Origin: Geoalkalibacter subterraneus | Lineage (GTDB): Bacteria; Desulfobacterota; Desulfuromonadia; Desulfuromonadales; Geoalkalibacteraceae | Direction of reading: 5' to 3' | DNA: 64,000 nucleotides | NCBI RefSeq assembly: GCF_000827125.1 | Contig: NZ_CP010311.1 | Coordinates: forward strand, 124,001-188,000 | In this document: one piece after another, positions 35,470 to 43,580 of the stretch | Layout: every line of letters starts with the position of its first letter | How positions within the stretch are numbered: position 1 is the first letter of the stretch | Notes under the pieces: generated by a model | What the model was told of the DNA's origin: nothing | The model's database searches: none | Seen by the model: the letters and a program-made list of their open reading frames with translations, nothing else | Position numbers and translations under genes: made by a program

Positions 35470-37214
35470 GTCTTTTTGCGTCACTGCTGAGCTATCTCAA
35501 TCCCTGGCGCGCGGTGCTGCTGCGCGGATCTCTGTGGCTGACCGCAACTGCGTTGCTGGCGCTGGTCATCCCCTGGATGCTCAAACGCGGCGTCGAAGCG
35601 ATCGAGCGCGGCGATTATGCTGACCTGGTGATGTTTGCAGGAATTCTGGCCCTGGCCGCTTTGGCCCGTGGCCTGGCCCGCATTGCTTCGCGTCTGTCCT
35701 TTCTCCACACCGCCCGCAGGGTCGAGGTGGCTCTGCGCCGCGATCTGCTGCAGCGGCTGCTCGCCCAGCCGGGACCCTTCTTCGACCGGCACCGCACCGG
35801 CGACCTGCTGGCGCGATTCACCGGCGATGTCACCAATGTCCGCATGCTCGCTGGCTTCGGGGTGATGACCATTCTCAATGCCGCCATCGTCTACGTTCTG
35901 ACGTTGGCGATGATGCTCACCCTCTCTCCCTCCCTGACCCTGGTGGCGGTGCTGCCATACCCCTTCATGCTGCTGGGCGTCAAATATCTCAGCCGCCGTC
36001 TGCTATACCACTCCGGCCGGGTGCAGGAGGGTCTGGGGCAGGTCAGTGAAGCGGTGGAAGAGACAATCAGCGGACAGGCGGTGATCCGGGCCCATGGCCT
36101 GGCGCACAATCGGTGCCGGCGGTTTTCTGAACTCAATGATGAATATCTGCAGCGCAACCTGAGCCTGGCGCGCCTGCGGGCGCTGGTGATGCCGGTGATG
36201 GTGGTGGTCGGCCCGGTGGGTACGCTGCTGGTGCTCTATTACGGCGGGATCAAGGTTGCCGCCGGTGCACTTTCGCTGGGTGATTTTGTGGCCTTCAGCG
36301 CCTACCTGTCGCAGTTGACCTGGCCGACTCTGTTGCTCGGCTGGGTACTGACCCTGAAGCAGCGTGCCGCGGCCAGCATGGAGCGCCTGCAGGATCTGCT
36401 GACCCTGCCGGCGTCGTCTCTATCCGCTAACACCGAGGACAACTCGAAGCAGCCTCTCCCTGAAGATGCGCCGCGCATCGAATTTCAACATCTGGATTTT
36501 TCCTATTTGCAGGGCGAACCGGTGCTGCGCGATTTCAACCTGAGCGTACCGGGCGGCTCGCTGGTCGGTATCGCCGGCTCGACCGGTTCCGGCAAAACCA
36601 CCCTGCTGCGGTTGCTGGCCGGATTGTACCTGCCGCCGGCGGGCGCCCTGTTTATCGATGGGGTCGACCTGACCCAGCTTGATCTACGCTCCCACCGGCG
36701 CCGCATCAGTGCCATTCCGCAGGAAGGGCGGCTTTTTTCCGGATCCCTGCGAGAGAACCTGCTCTATGCTTTGCCCAGCGCCGATGATCGCTGCCTTGAA
36801 TCCATCGCACGCCAGGCATGCCTGACGGCGGAGCTGGAGCAGTTCCCCGACGGTTTCGACACCCGGGTCGGCGAGGGAGGGCTGAGTCTCTCCGGCGGCC
36901 AGCGCCAACGGGTCTCCATCGGCCGGGCCCTGGCGCGGGATGCGGGACTGTTTCTGCTGGACGATCCGTTCAGCCATCTCGATGCCGCGACGGCGCAGAC
37001 CGTATGGCAGCGGATTCGTCCTAAACTGGCCGGGCGCACCGTCTTCCTGGTCTCGACCCGCGTTTCGCTGCTGGCCGCCGCCGATCGCATCGTTGTTCTC
37101 CACGAGGGGCAGATCCGGCAGCAGGGCAGTCATGACGAGCTGCTGCGGGCCGGCGGCCATTACGCCCGTCTCTATCACCGTGAACAGCTGCGCGACGAGC
37201 TGGAACAGAGTTAG
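35466..37214 (+). CDS. ABC exporter half-transporter with degenerate ATPase site
   Basis: The 582-residue protein has a six-helix membrane domain (to about residue 310) and a C-terminal nucleotide-binding domain: Walker A GSTGSGKTT, Q-loop IPQEGRLFSGSL, signature LSGGQRQR, Walker B LFLLDDPFS. The catalytic Glu after Walker B is Asp, and the switch His is Thr (VSTRVS where AHRLS is expected). These changes mark the inactive site of heterodimeric exporters such as TM287/288 or BmrCD. The partner is encoded 8 bp downstream. The ATG overlaps the previous stop (ATGA). Confidence 0.9.
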   Translation: MSLFASLLSYLNPWRAVLLRGSLWLTATALLALVIPWMLKRGVEAIERGDYADLVMFAGILALAALARGLARIASRLSFLHTARRVEVALRRDLLQRLLAQPGPFFDRHRTGDLLARFTGDVTNVRMLAGFGVMTILNAAIVYVLTLAMMLTLSPSLTLVAVLPYPFMLLGVKYLSRRLLYHSGRVQEGLGQVSEAVEETISGQAVIRAHGLAHNRCRRFSELNDEYLQRNLSLARLRALVMPVMVVVGPVGTLLVLYYGGIKVAAGALSLGDFVAFSAYLSQLTWPTLLLGWVLTLKQRAAASMERLQDLLTLPASSLSANTEDNSKQPLPEDAPRIEFQHLDFSYLQGEPVLRDFNLSVPGGSLVGIAGSTGSGKTTLLRLLAGLYLPPAGALFIDGVDLTQLDLRSHRRRISAIPQEGRLFSGSLRENLLYALPSADDRCLESIARQACLTAELEQFPDGFDTRVGEGGLSLSGGQRQRVSIGRALARDAGLFLLDDPFSHLDAATAQTVWQRIRPKLAGRTVFLVSTRVSLLAAADRIVVLHEGQIRQQGSHDELLRAGGHYARLYHREQLRDELEQS

Positions 37215-37222
37215 GTTGGACC

Positions 37223-39040
37223 ATGGCTCACGGACCTCATTTTCATGACAGCGACGAGATCACCGGCCGGCATCTGGACTGGCCCCTGTTCCGGCGCTTC
37301 CTCGGTTACCTGCGACCCTATCGCTTCAGCGCCCTGGCCGCTTTTATGCTGCTCCCCATGGTGGCCGGCGTGCGCCTGGTGCAGCCTTATCTGCTCAAAG
37401 TGGGGATCGACGATTACATCGTGCCCGGCGCGATCGACGGTCTGTGGCTGGTGGCGCTGCTGTTCCTGGCGGCGGTGCTGGCGGAAGGGGTGCTGGTCTA
37501 TCTGCAGACATTCGTAGTGCAGCTGGTGGGGCAGCGGATCATGGCGGATCTGCGCAGCGAGGGGTTTGCCCGTCTGCCGCGCCTGCCGGCATCCTTCTAT
37601 GATCGCCATTCATCGGGCCGGTTGGTGACCCGGCTGACCTCCGACGTGGAAAATGTCGGCGAAATGTTCGGTTCGGGGGTGGTCTCCGCTCTCGGCGACC
37701 TGCTGACCCTGGCGGCTATCGTGGCGATCATGCTGTGGATGAGTCCGTCCCTGTCGCTGGTGGCGTTCGCGGTGATCCCCGTGTTGCTGCTGTTCGGCGG
37801 TTTCTTCCGCCATTACATCCGACGCGCCAACCGCCAGGTGCGGGCGCGTCTGGCCGCCCTCAACGGCTATGTGGCCGAGCGTATCAGCGGCGTCGACGAG
37901 GTGCGCCTGTTTGTACAGGAAGAACGCACCCTGAAAGAGTTCGACCAACTGCAGGATAGCTACCAGCGGGCCTCCATGCGGGTCATCAACTGGGATGCCT
38001 CCCTTTATGCAGTGGTTGAGGCTCTGGGCGCGGTGGCCATTGCGGCGATTCTGTGGCGCGGCGGCGGCGAGGTGATCGCCGGGGTGGCGAGCTTCGGGAC
38101 CCTGGTCGCCTTTATCGAGTACGTGCAGAAGTTTTTCGCTCCCCTGCGCGACCTCTCTGCCAAATATGCCGTGATTCAGTCCAGCAACGCCTCGCTGGAA
38201 CGCATCTTCGACCTGTTCGATCAGCCGCTGGAGCCTCAGGGCGGGGTTTCGGACACCTCCGGTCCCGGAGAGCTGCGCCTGGAAAAGGTGTCTTTCAGCT
38301 ACGACGGCAAAACTCCGGTCCTCCAGGACCTTGATCTGGAGCTGCCGCCGGGGAGCAGCCTGGCGATTGTGGGAGACACCGGCAGCGGTAAGACAACCCT
38401 GGCGCGCCTGCTGCTGCGATTCTACGAGCCGAGCAGCGGCCGCATTCTGCTCGACGGGGTCGATCTGGCGCGGATCGATCCCCAGACGGTGCGCCGCCGT
38501 GTCGGCTGGGTGGGGCAGGAGCCGTTTCTGTTCGACGGCAGTGTGCGCGACAACCTCGACCCGGAAAAAATCTGCGGGGATGATAAACTGTGGGAGATCC
38601 TGCAGCGCAGCGGCGCGGCCGGGGTGGTCGAGCGCCTGGGCGGGTTTCAGGCCCGCGTGGCTGAGCGCGGCCGCAACCTCTCCGCCGGCCAGAGGCAGCT
38701 GCTGTGCCTGGCGCGTGCCCTGGTGCATGACCCGCCGCTGCTCATCCTCGATGAAGCGACCAGCCGGCTCGATGCCGAGACGGAGCAGCAGGTGCGCAGC
38801 GGAGTCGAAGCGGCCCACGGCGGGCGCAGTGTGCTGCTGATTGCTCACCGGCTTCGCTCGATTGTCGATGCCGACCGGATCGTGGTACTGCGTCGCGGCC
38901 GCATCGCCGAGCAGGGCCGTCATGCCGAACTGCTGCAGAAGCAGGGGGTCTATGCGCGCCTGTGGCGATTGCAGGCATTGGAAGACGGTCGTGGGGCGAC
39001 GCAAAGAATGGAGGAGCGCGATGATGACAAGAGGAGATAA
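37223..39040 (+). CDS. ABC exporter half-transporter, catalytic partner
   Basis: The 605-residue protein has a six-helix membrane domain and a full ATPase domain: Walker A GDTGSGKTT, Walker B LLILDEATS with the catalytic Glu, and switch IAHRLRS with His. Its signature motif is LSAGQRQ rather than LSGGQ, matching the degenerate site it would share with the upstream partner. The pair is predicted to be a heterodimeric multidrug or lipid exporter (YheI/YheH type). The substrate is unknown. Confidence 0.9.
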   Translation: MAHGPHFHDSDEITGRHLDWPLFRRFLGYLRPYRFSALAAFMLLPMVAGVRLVQPYLLKVGIDDYIVPGAIDGLWLVALLFLAAVLAEGVLVYLQTFVVQLVGQRIMADLRSEGFARLPRLPASFYDRHSSGRLVTRLTSDVENVGEMFGSGVVSALGDLLTLAAIVAIMLWMSPSLSLVAFAVIPVLLLFGGFFRHYIRRANRQVRARLAALNGYVAERISGVDEVRLFVQEERTLKEFDQLQDSYQRASMRVINWDASLYAVVEALGAVAIAAILWRGGGEVIAGVASFGTLVAFIEYVQKFFAPLRDLSAKYAVIQSSNASLERIFDLFDQPLEPQGGVSDTSGPGELRLEKVSFSYDGKTPVLQDLDLELPPGSSLAIVGDTGSGKTTLARLLLRFYEPSSGRILLDGVDLARIDPQTVRRRVGWVGQEPFLFDGSVRDNLDPEKICGDDKLWEILQRSGAAGVVERLGGFQARVAERGRNLSAGQRQLLCLARALVHDPPLLILDEATSRLDAETEQQVRSGVEAAHGGRSVLLIAHRLRSIVDADRIVVLRRGRIAEQGRHAELLQKQGVYARLWRLQALEDGRGATQRMEERDDDKRR

Positions 39041-39043
39041 ACG

Positions 39044-39514
39044 ATGATGGGGCGCCTGCTGCTGTGGGTTGCGGTCATACTTTTGTGCAGCTGTTCTCCC
39101 GTTGCGGAAAGGGAGGAGGCCGCGCCGGCGTCGTCTTTTTCCGTTGATGACCTGGCGGTGCGGGCGCAGGCGCTGCCCGGCGCGCAGGTGGAAAGAAACG
39201 GCGGCCTGCAGATCCGCTACCCGGGAGAGACGCTGTTCGCCGCCGGCTCCATTCTGCCCCTGGGGCGTGGCGAGGAACTGCTCGAGCCGCTGGCCGGTTT
39301 TCTCAAGTCCACTGAAGATCACCCCTGGCAGGTGCGAGTCCATGCCGCGACCGCGCTGGGTGAGGCCTACGACCAGCGCCTGGCCGACAAACGGCTGGAG
39401 CTGCTGCAGCGTTATCTGCAGCGCCGCGGGGTGGCGGTGGACGGCTTCGACTGGCAAAGCAGCGCCGGCAAAGAGGCGCCGCTCATTGTAGGCTTGCCCG
39501 CAGCTTCTCCCTGA
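39044..39514 (+). CDS. Lipoprotein with OmpA-like C-terminal domain
   Basis: The 156-residue protein has a signal sequence ending LLCSCSP, a plausible lipobox. Residues 50-145 resemble the OmpA/Pal peptidoglycan-binding fold (LFAAGS, PLAGFL, DKRLELLQRYLQRRGV), though the canonical NxxLSxxRAxxV motif is altered to QRLADKRLELLQRYL. It lies 3 bp after the ABC gene with GAGGAG upstream, so it is probably envelope-located and co-expressed with the exporter. ATG 39047 is an equal alternative start. Confidence 0.7.
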   Translation: MMGRLLLWVAVILLCSCSPVAEREEAAPASSFSVDDLAVRAQALPGAQVERNGGLQIRYPGETLFAAGSILPLGRGEELLEPLAGFLKSTEDHPWQVRVHAATALGEAYDQRLADKRLELLQRYLQRRGVAVDGFDWQSSAGKEAPLIVGLPAASP

Positions 39515-39533
39515 GGCATCTCTTGCTGCCGCC

Positions 39534-40403
39534 TTATTCTGCCCAGCGGCGCACTTCTTCCGGGGTGAAGGCGTAGTTCCGGCGGCAGAATTCGCAGGTG
39601 ACCACGGTGTCTTCCGTACGCTGGGCCAGCTCTTTGCGCTCTTCCTGCGAAAGGCCGCGCAGCATGCGCTCCACCTGGGGGCGACTGCAATTGCAGCGAA
39701 ACATCAGGGGCTGCTCTGCTTTGATGTCGAAGGGGATTCCCGTCAGCAGCGGCTCCAGCAGCGCAAGGGGGGAATTGTTCCCGCCGCGTAGCAGAGTGGT
39801 GACGGGGGGCAGTTCACTCAGCCTCCGTTCGATCTCCGCCACGCGCTCTTCATCCCCCGGCGGCAGCGACTGCAGGATGAAGCCGCCCGCGACATCGACC
39901 AGCCCCTCCTGATCCAGGGCCACCCCGAGGGCGACAGCCGATGGGATCTGTTCCGAGGTGGTCAGATAGTAGGCCAGATCCTCACCGATCTCGCTGCTGA
40001 CCAACTGTACCGTGCCGCGATAGGGCTCGCGCAACCCCAGGTCCTTGATGACATGCAGAAAGCCGGCGCGCCCCACCGCGCCGACCACATCAAAGCGATC
40101 ATCCTTGGGGGGCAGCCCCGGCAGGGGATTGCGCACGTTGGCGCGGATATGTCCTTCAGCATCCGTTTCAGCGTTGAGGCGTTGCAGCGGGCCGTTGCCT
40201 TCCACGCTCAAGGCCAGGCGCTGATCGCCCTTGAGCAGGCCGCTCATCAGCGCGGCGCCGGTGATCAGCCGCCCAAGCGCCACGCTGGCCGTCGGGTCAC
40301 ACCCCTGGCTTGCGCAGATCTCGCGGCAAAGGTCGGTGGTGTTGGCGGCCAGCCCCCGCAGGGTGCCGTCACGCGTGAGCAGGCGAATCAATGTGTCTCC
40401 CAT
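39534..40403 (-). CDS. hslO: Redox-regulated chaperone Hsp33
   Basis: The 289-residue cytoplasmic chaperone is activated when its zinc is released by disulfide formation. The C-terminal zinc site is intact: CNCSRPQ (CxC) and CEFC (CxxC). The N-terminal domain has the usual ALGRLITGAALMSGLLKG. It converges with the lipoprotein gene and has an AAGGAG site. Confidence 0.95.
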   Translation of the reverse strand: MGDTLIRLLTRDGTLRGLAANTTDLCREICASQGCDPTASVALGRLITGAALMSGLLKGDQRLALSVEGNGPLQRLNAETDAEGHIRANVRNPLPGLPPKDDRFDVVGAVGRAGFLHVIKDLGLREPYRGTVQLVSSEIGEDLAYYLTTSEQIPSAVALGVALDQEGLVDVAGGFILQSLPPGDEERVAEIERRLSELPPVTTLLRGGNNSPLALLEPLLTGIPFDIKAEQPLMFRCNCSRPQVERMLRGLSQEERKELAQRTEDTVVTCEFCRRNYAFTPEEVRRWAE

Positions 40404-40424
40404 GACAACTCCTTAAATTGCAAT

Positions 40425-40515
40425 TCCCCCAGCGGGGGAGGGCTGGGGTGGGGGCGGGTCTTGAGCAGGTTCCCAGGCTCCCCCCTCCCGACCTCCCCCC
40501 GCTGGGGGAAGGGGA
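40425..40515. repeat. REP-like palindromic repeat, copy A
   Basis: A GC-rich imperfect palindrome of about 91 bp starts with CCCCCAGCGGGGGAGG and ends with its inverted form. A related copy in the opposite orientation lies at 46568-46660 and a short core at 41709-41733. It sits in the divergent space between hslO and the nucleotidyltransferase gene. The rest of that space (40516-40670) includes a small hairpin ATCCGC/GCGGAT near 40613-40631 and TATGCT as a possible -10. Confidence 0.75.
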
Positions 40516-40670
40516 CTGTTTATTATTAGGTACACGCGCGTCCCGGGGCGTCCTTTGTGCAACCGCACCCCTGTGGTATGCTAGTGAATCTATTGAAAAT
40601 TGTATTCTGTGATCCGCGCAGACTAGCGGATTTACCCCGTTTCTGACAAGCAGCAAAGGAGGATTGAACT

Positions 40671-41666
40671 ATGAAGATTATTCTTCCCACCGCAGGACGC
40701 GGCACGCGCCTGCGCCCCCATACCCATACCAAGGCCAAATCGCTGGTGCATGTGGGCGGCAAGACGGTGCTCGAGCACATTGTCTCGCGCCTGGCCCCGC
40801 TTGCAGCCGAAGAATACATTTTCATCAACGACGAGGACAACGGCCCCCAGGTGATGGAGTTCATGGCGCGCCGCTTCCCCGACCTGAAGACCTCCGCCGT
40901 GGTGCAGCAGGAGCGCCTCGGCCCCGCCCACGCCGTCTCCCTGGCCTCCGAGCGCATCAAGCCCGGCGACGATGTGCTGGTGGTGTTCAATGACACCATC
41001 TTTGTCACCGACCTGGAGCGCATCCCCGAGATCTGCGCCGACTGCGACGGGCTGATTTATTCCAAGGAGGTGGAGGACTATCAGCGTTTCGGCGTCAACG
41101 TGGTGAAGGACGGCTTTATCGTCGATATGGTGGAGAAGCCCGACACCCCCGTCTCGCGCCTTGCCCAGGTGGGCCTCTATTATCTCAAGGATGGGCAGGG
41201 CTTCATGGATTATCTAAAGAAGACCATCGACGCCGGGGAAACGGTCAAAGGCGAATACTATCTGCCGTCGGTGTTCATGAACATGATCCGTGACGGGCTC
41301 AAATTCAAGGCCCCCGAGATCGACGCCTGGCTCGACTGCGGCAAGCCGGAGACGCTGCTGGAAACCAACCGCTACCTGCTGCGCGAGCGTCACCACGTTC
41401 ACGGCGAAGCGCAGGGCTGCGTCCTGGTCGAGCCGGTGCATATCGAAGAGGGCGCCAGCGTGCGTGACTCGATCATCGGCCCCAATGTCTCCATCGCCGC
41501 CGGCACCCGCATCCGCGGCAGCATCATCCGCGACTCCATCATCAATGCGGAAACGGAGGTCAGCGACTTGATCCTCTCGAACTCCATCATCGGCGACTCC
41601 GTCACCCTGCACGGTACACCGCGCAAGATGAATATCGGCGATCACTCGCTGATCGAGATGGAGTAG
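40671..41666 (+). CDS. Sugar-phosphate nucleotidyltransferase with hexapeptide tail
   Basis: The 331-residue protein has an N-terminal nucleotidyltransferase domain (LPTAGRGTRLRPHTHTKAKS, the GxGTRLRP nucleotide-binding signature) and a C-terminal left-handed beta-helix (IRGSIIRDSIIN, LSNSIIGDSV). It resembles glucose-1-phosphate thymidylyl- or mannose-1-phosphate guanylyltransferases. The sugar and nucleotide cannot be told from sequence alone. A strong AAAGGAGG site fixes the start. Confidence 0.85.
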   Translation: MKIILPTAGRGTRLRPHTHTKAKSLVHVGGKTVLEHIVSRLAPLAAEEYIFINDEDNGPQVMEFMARRFPDLKTSAVVQQERLGPAHAVSLASERIKPGDDVLVVFNDTIFVTDLERIPEICADCDGLIYSKEVEDYQRFGVNVVKDGFIVDMVEKPDTPVSRLAQVGLYYLKDGQGFMDYLKKTIDAGETVKGEYYLPSVFMNMIRDGLKFKAPEIDAWLDCGKPETLLETNRYLLRERHHVHGEAQGCVLVEPVHIEEGASVRDSIIGPNVSIAAGTRIRGSIIRDSIINAETEVSDLILSNSIIGDSVTLHGTPRKMNIGDHSLIEME

Positions 41667-41674
41667 AATTTTTC

Positions 41675-41788
41675 GCCACTAAGACTCGAAGAAAATCTTT
41701 AATACGTTACACCCCTCCCGCTGGGGAGGGGACATTGTGATGATTTGATTTTTTATCGACTTTCTTCGCGCCTTAGCGTCTTAGTGGC
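41675..41788. repeat. Inverted repeat element with nested REP core
   Basis: Outer arms GCCACTAAGAC (41675-41685) and GTCTTAGTGGC (41778-41788) are perfectly inverted, with partly paired GAAGAAA/TTTCTTC inside. The nested core at 41709-41733 (CCCCTCCCGCTGGGGAGGGG) is a short form of the REP family at 40425 and 46568. It fills the space between two convergent genes and may act as a terminator. Confidence 0.7.
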
Positions 41789-41790
41789 AA

Positions 41791-42927
41791 TCAACCCCCG
41801 CCCGCTACCCCCAGGCAAAGTGCCGTATAAATTTTCGCAGCGGCGGTGACCTGGTCGAGGGGGATGTGTTCGTCCGGGGTGTGTGCCACTTCCAGGGCGC
41901 CGGGGCCGAGCACCAGCGGTTTGACGCCGGCCTCGAAAAAGAGGTTGCCGTCCGAATGGGAGCGGAAGGCATCGAAGCGCAGCGGCAGCCCGATGGTGGG
42001 GTAGATCTGTTCCAGTGCGCGCGCCACCGCAGAATCGGTGCCGAGGTCGTAGCCGCGCGAGGAGAAGTCGAAGGACAGTTCACAGTCGAGGTCGGGAATG
42101 AGTTCTTTGGACTCTTCCAATCGCTTGCGGATCGTCTCTTCGACCTCCCGAGGGTCTGTGGCAGGGGGCAGGTGCAGGTCGATCCAGGTTTCGCAGCGAT
42201 CGGGGACCACGAAGCCGGCTCGCGACGAACTCAGTTCGCGGATGGAGTAGACGACCCCTGAGTTGCTGCGGTCGAAGAGGTGGTCGCGCCCCAGGTACAG
42301 CAGCACGCGAAGCATTGATTCCACGGCGTTGTGCCCCAGTTCGGGCAGTGACGAATGGGTCCGGCGTCCGCGACTGACGAGACCTGCCTCAAGATAACCG
42401 TAATGGGCGAAACAGGCGTTGAGGCCGGTGGGCTCGCCGATCACCACCCACTCGGGCTGAAATTCCTCGAGAAAGGCGATGCTGCCGTCGCCGTTTTCCT
42501 CTTCTCCCACGACCAGGGCCAGCCCCACCGGGGGCTGCTCGTCGTTGGGCAGCTCTGCCAGGGCGAGAAAGGCCTCGACCATGGCGGCGCAGCCCCCCTT
42601 CATATCGGCGCTGCCCAATCCGTAAAGCAGCGGCCCTTCCTCGCGCGACCAGTATTCTTCCAGGTCCCATGCGGTAATGGTGTCGACGTGCCCCACCAGG
42701 TACAGTTCCGGTTCCGACCAGCCGAGGGTGGCGATCAGGTTGTAGCGGTCTTCGTCCACTTCCTGCCGCCGCACGGCGAATCCCGCCCGCTGCAGGGTTT
42801 CCTCCAGCATAACCTGGATGTCCTCTTCCTTACCCGAAGGGGAATAGATATCGACCATGTCGCGCAGCAGTGCGTGCAGGCGTTGCGGGTCGATGGCGTG
42901 CCAGACTTTGTCGAGGATTTGGTGCAT
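41791..42927 (-). CDS. M20-family metallopeptidase (ArgE/DapE-like deacylase)
   Basis: The 378-residue protein has the M20 dizinc signature: GHVDT, YGLGSADMKGGCAAM, VVGEEENGDGS with the catalytic Glu, GEPTGLNACFAHYG, and a C-terminal VAHTPDEHIP His. It probably removes an acyl group from an amino acid or cleaves a dipeptide. The exact substrate (acetylornithine, succinyl-diaminopimelate or carboxypeptidase-type) is unresolved. It starts 2 bp after the GNAT gene stop, forming a two-gene operon. Confidence 0.85.
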   Translation of the reverse strand: MHQILDKVWHAIDPQRLHALLRDMVDIYSPSGKEEDIQVMLEETLQRAGFAVRRQEVDEDRYNLIATLGWSEPELYLVGHVDTITAWDLEEYWSREEGPLLYGLGSADMKGGCAAMVEAFLALAELPNDEQPPVGLALVVGEEENGDGSIAFLEEFQPEWVVIGEPTGLNACFAHYGYLEAGLVSRGRRTHSSLPELGHNAVESMLRVLLYLGRDHLFDRSNSGVVYSIRELSSSRAGFVVPDRCETWIDLHLPPATDPREVEETIRKRLEESKELIPDLDCELSFDFSSRGYDLGTDSAVARALEQIYPTIGLPLRFDAFRSHSDGNLFFEAGVKPLVLGPGALEVAHTPDEHIPLDQVTAAAKIYTALCLGVAGGG

Positions 42928-42929
42928 GC

Positions 42930-43436
42930 TTATTCTTTCTTCCGGCGTCTTTTCTTCGCCAGATTAAGGGTCATGTAGACATGCTCCTGCACATTGCCGA
43001 AGCCCTGTTTCTGGAAAAAGCGGATGGCGGCTTCGTTGTCGGCGGCGGTGTCGACGACGATCATGCGCACCCCCTGCTCGCGCATGCGGCGCTGGATTTC
43101 GCGAAACAGCTTGTCGCCGACCCTGCCTTTCTGCAGCCCTTTGCGCACCCCGAGCCACACCAGGTAGCCGTACTTCCAGGCGGAGTTGTGCTTTTCGACC
43201 GTGGTGCCGAGGGCGAAGCCGACGATCTCCTCGTCCCGTTCCGCCACCAGGCACAGCTCGCTGTCGCTGTTGAACATGGTGGTGATTTCGTACTCGTCCC
43301 AGGTGCGATACAGGCTGGGGGAGAACTCGGCGGTGAAGATCTCTTCGCCGATATGAAAGACCGGCGAGAGATCGTCGATGGTCATCTCGCGGACACGTAA
43401 TTGCGGTTCATCGGGGTCCAGATTTCCATTGGGCAT
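42930..43436 (-). CDS. GNAT-family N-acetyltransferase
   Basis: The 168-residue protein has the GNAT fold: IVGFALGTTVEK, the acetyl-CoA loop region GVRKGLQKGRVGDKLF, and DTAADNEAAIRFFQKQGF near the C-terminus, followed by a basic tail KKRRRKKE. The start at 43436 follows AAAGGA. The frame stays open far upstream to 44870 but that part is antisense to the DUF445 gene and is rejected. Coupling with the M20 deacylase is suggestive of acyl-amino acid metabolism (inference). Confidence 0.88.
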   Translation of the reverse strand: MPNGNLDPDEPQLRVREMTIDDLSPVFHIGEEIFTAEFSPSLYRTWDEYEITTMFNSDSELCLVAERDEEIVGFALGTTVEKHNSAWKYGYLVWLGVRKGLQKGRVGDKLFREIQRRMREQGVRMIVVDTAADNEAAIRFFQKQGFGNVQEHVYMTLNLAKKRRRKKE

Positions 43437-43580
43437 GAGAACGTTCCTTTCACTGTGCGTTTGATAGCTGAAAAGTTTAACAGATTTCTCTCGCTCGTCA
43501 CAGCGCTTGTCGCCGCGGCGCAACCGGTTTATCATGGCGTGCGGTGAATGAGTGCCGCAATGGGAAACGGGATTTTTTTT

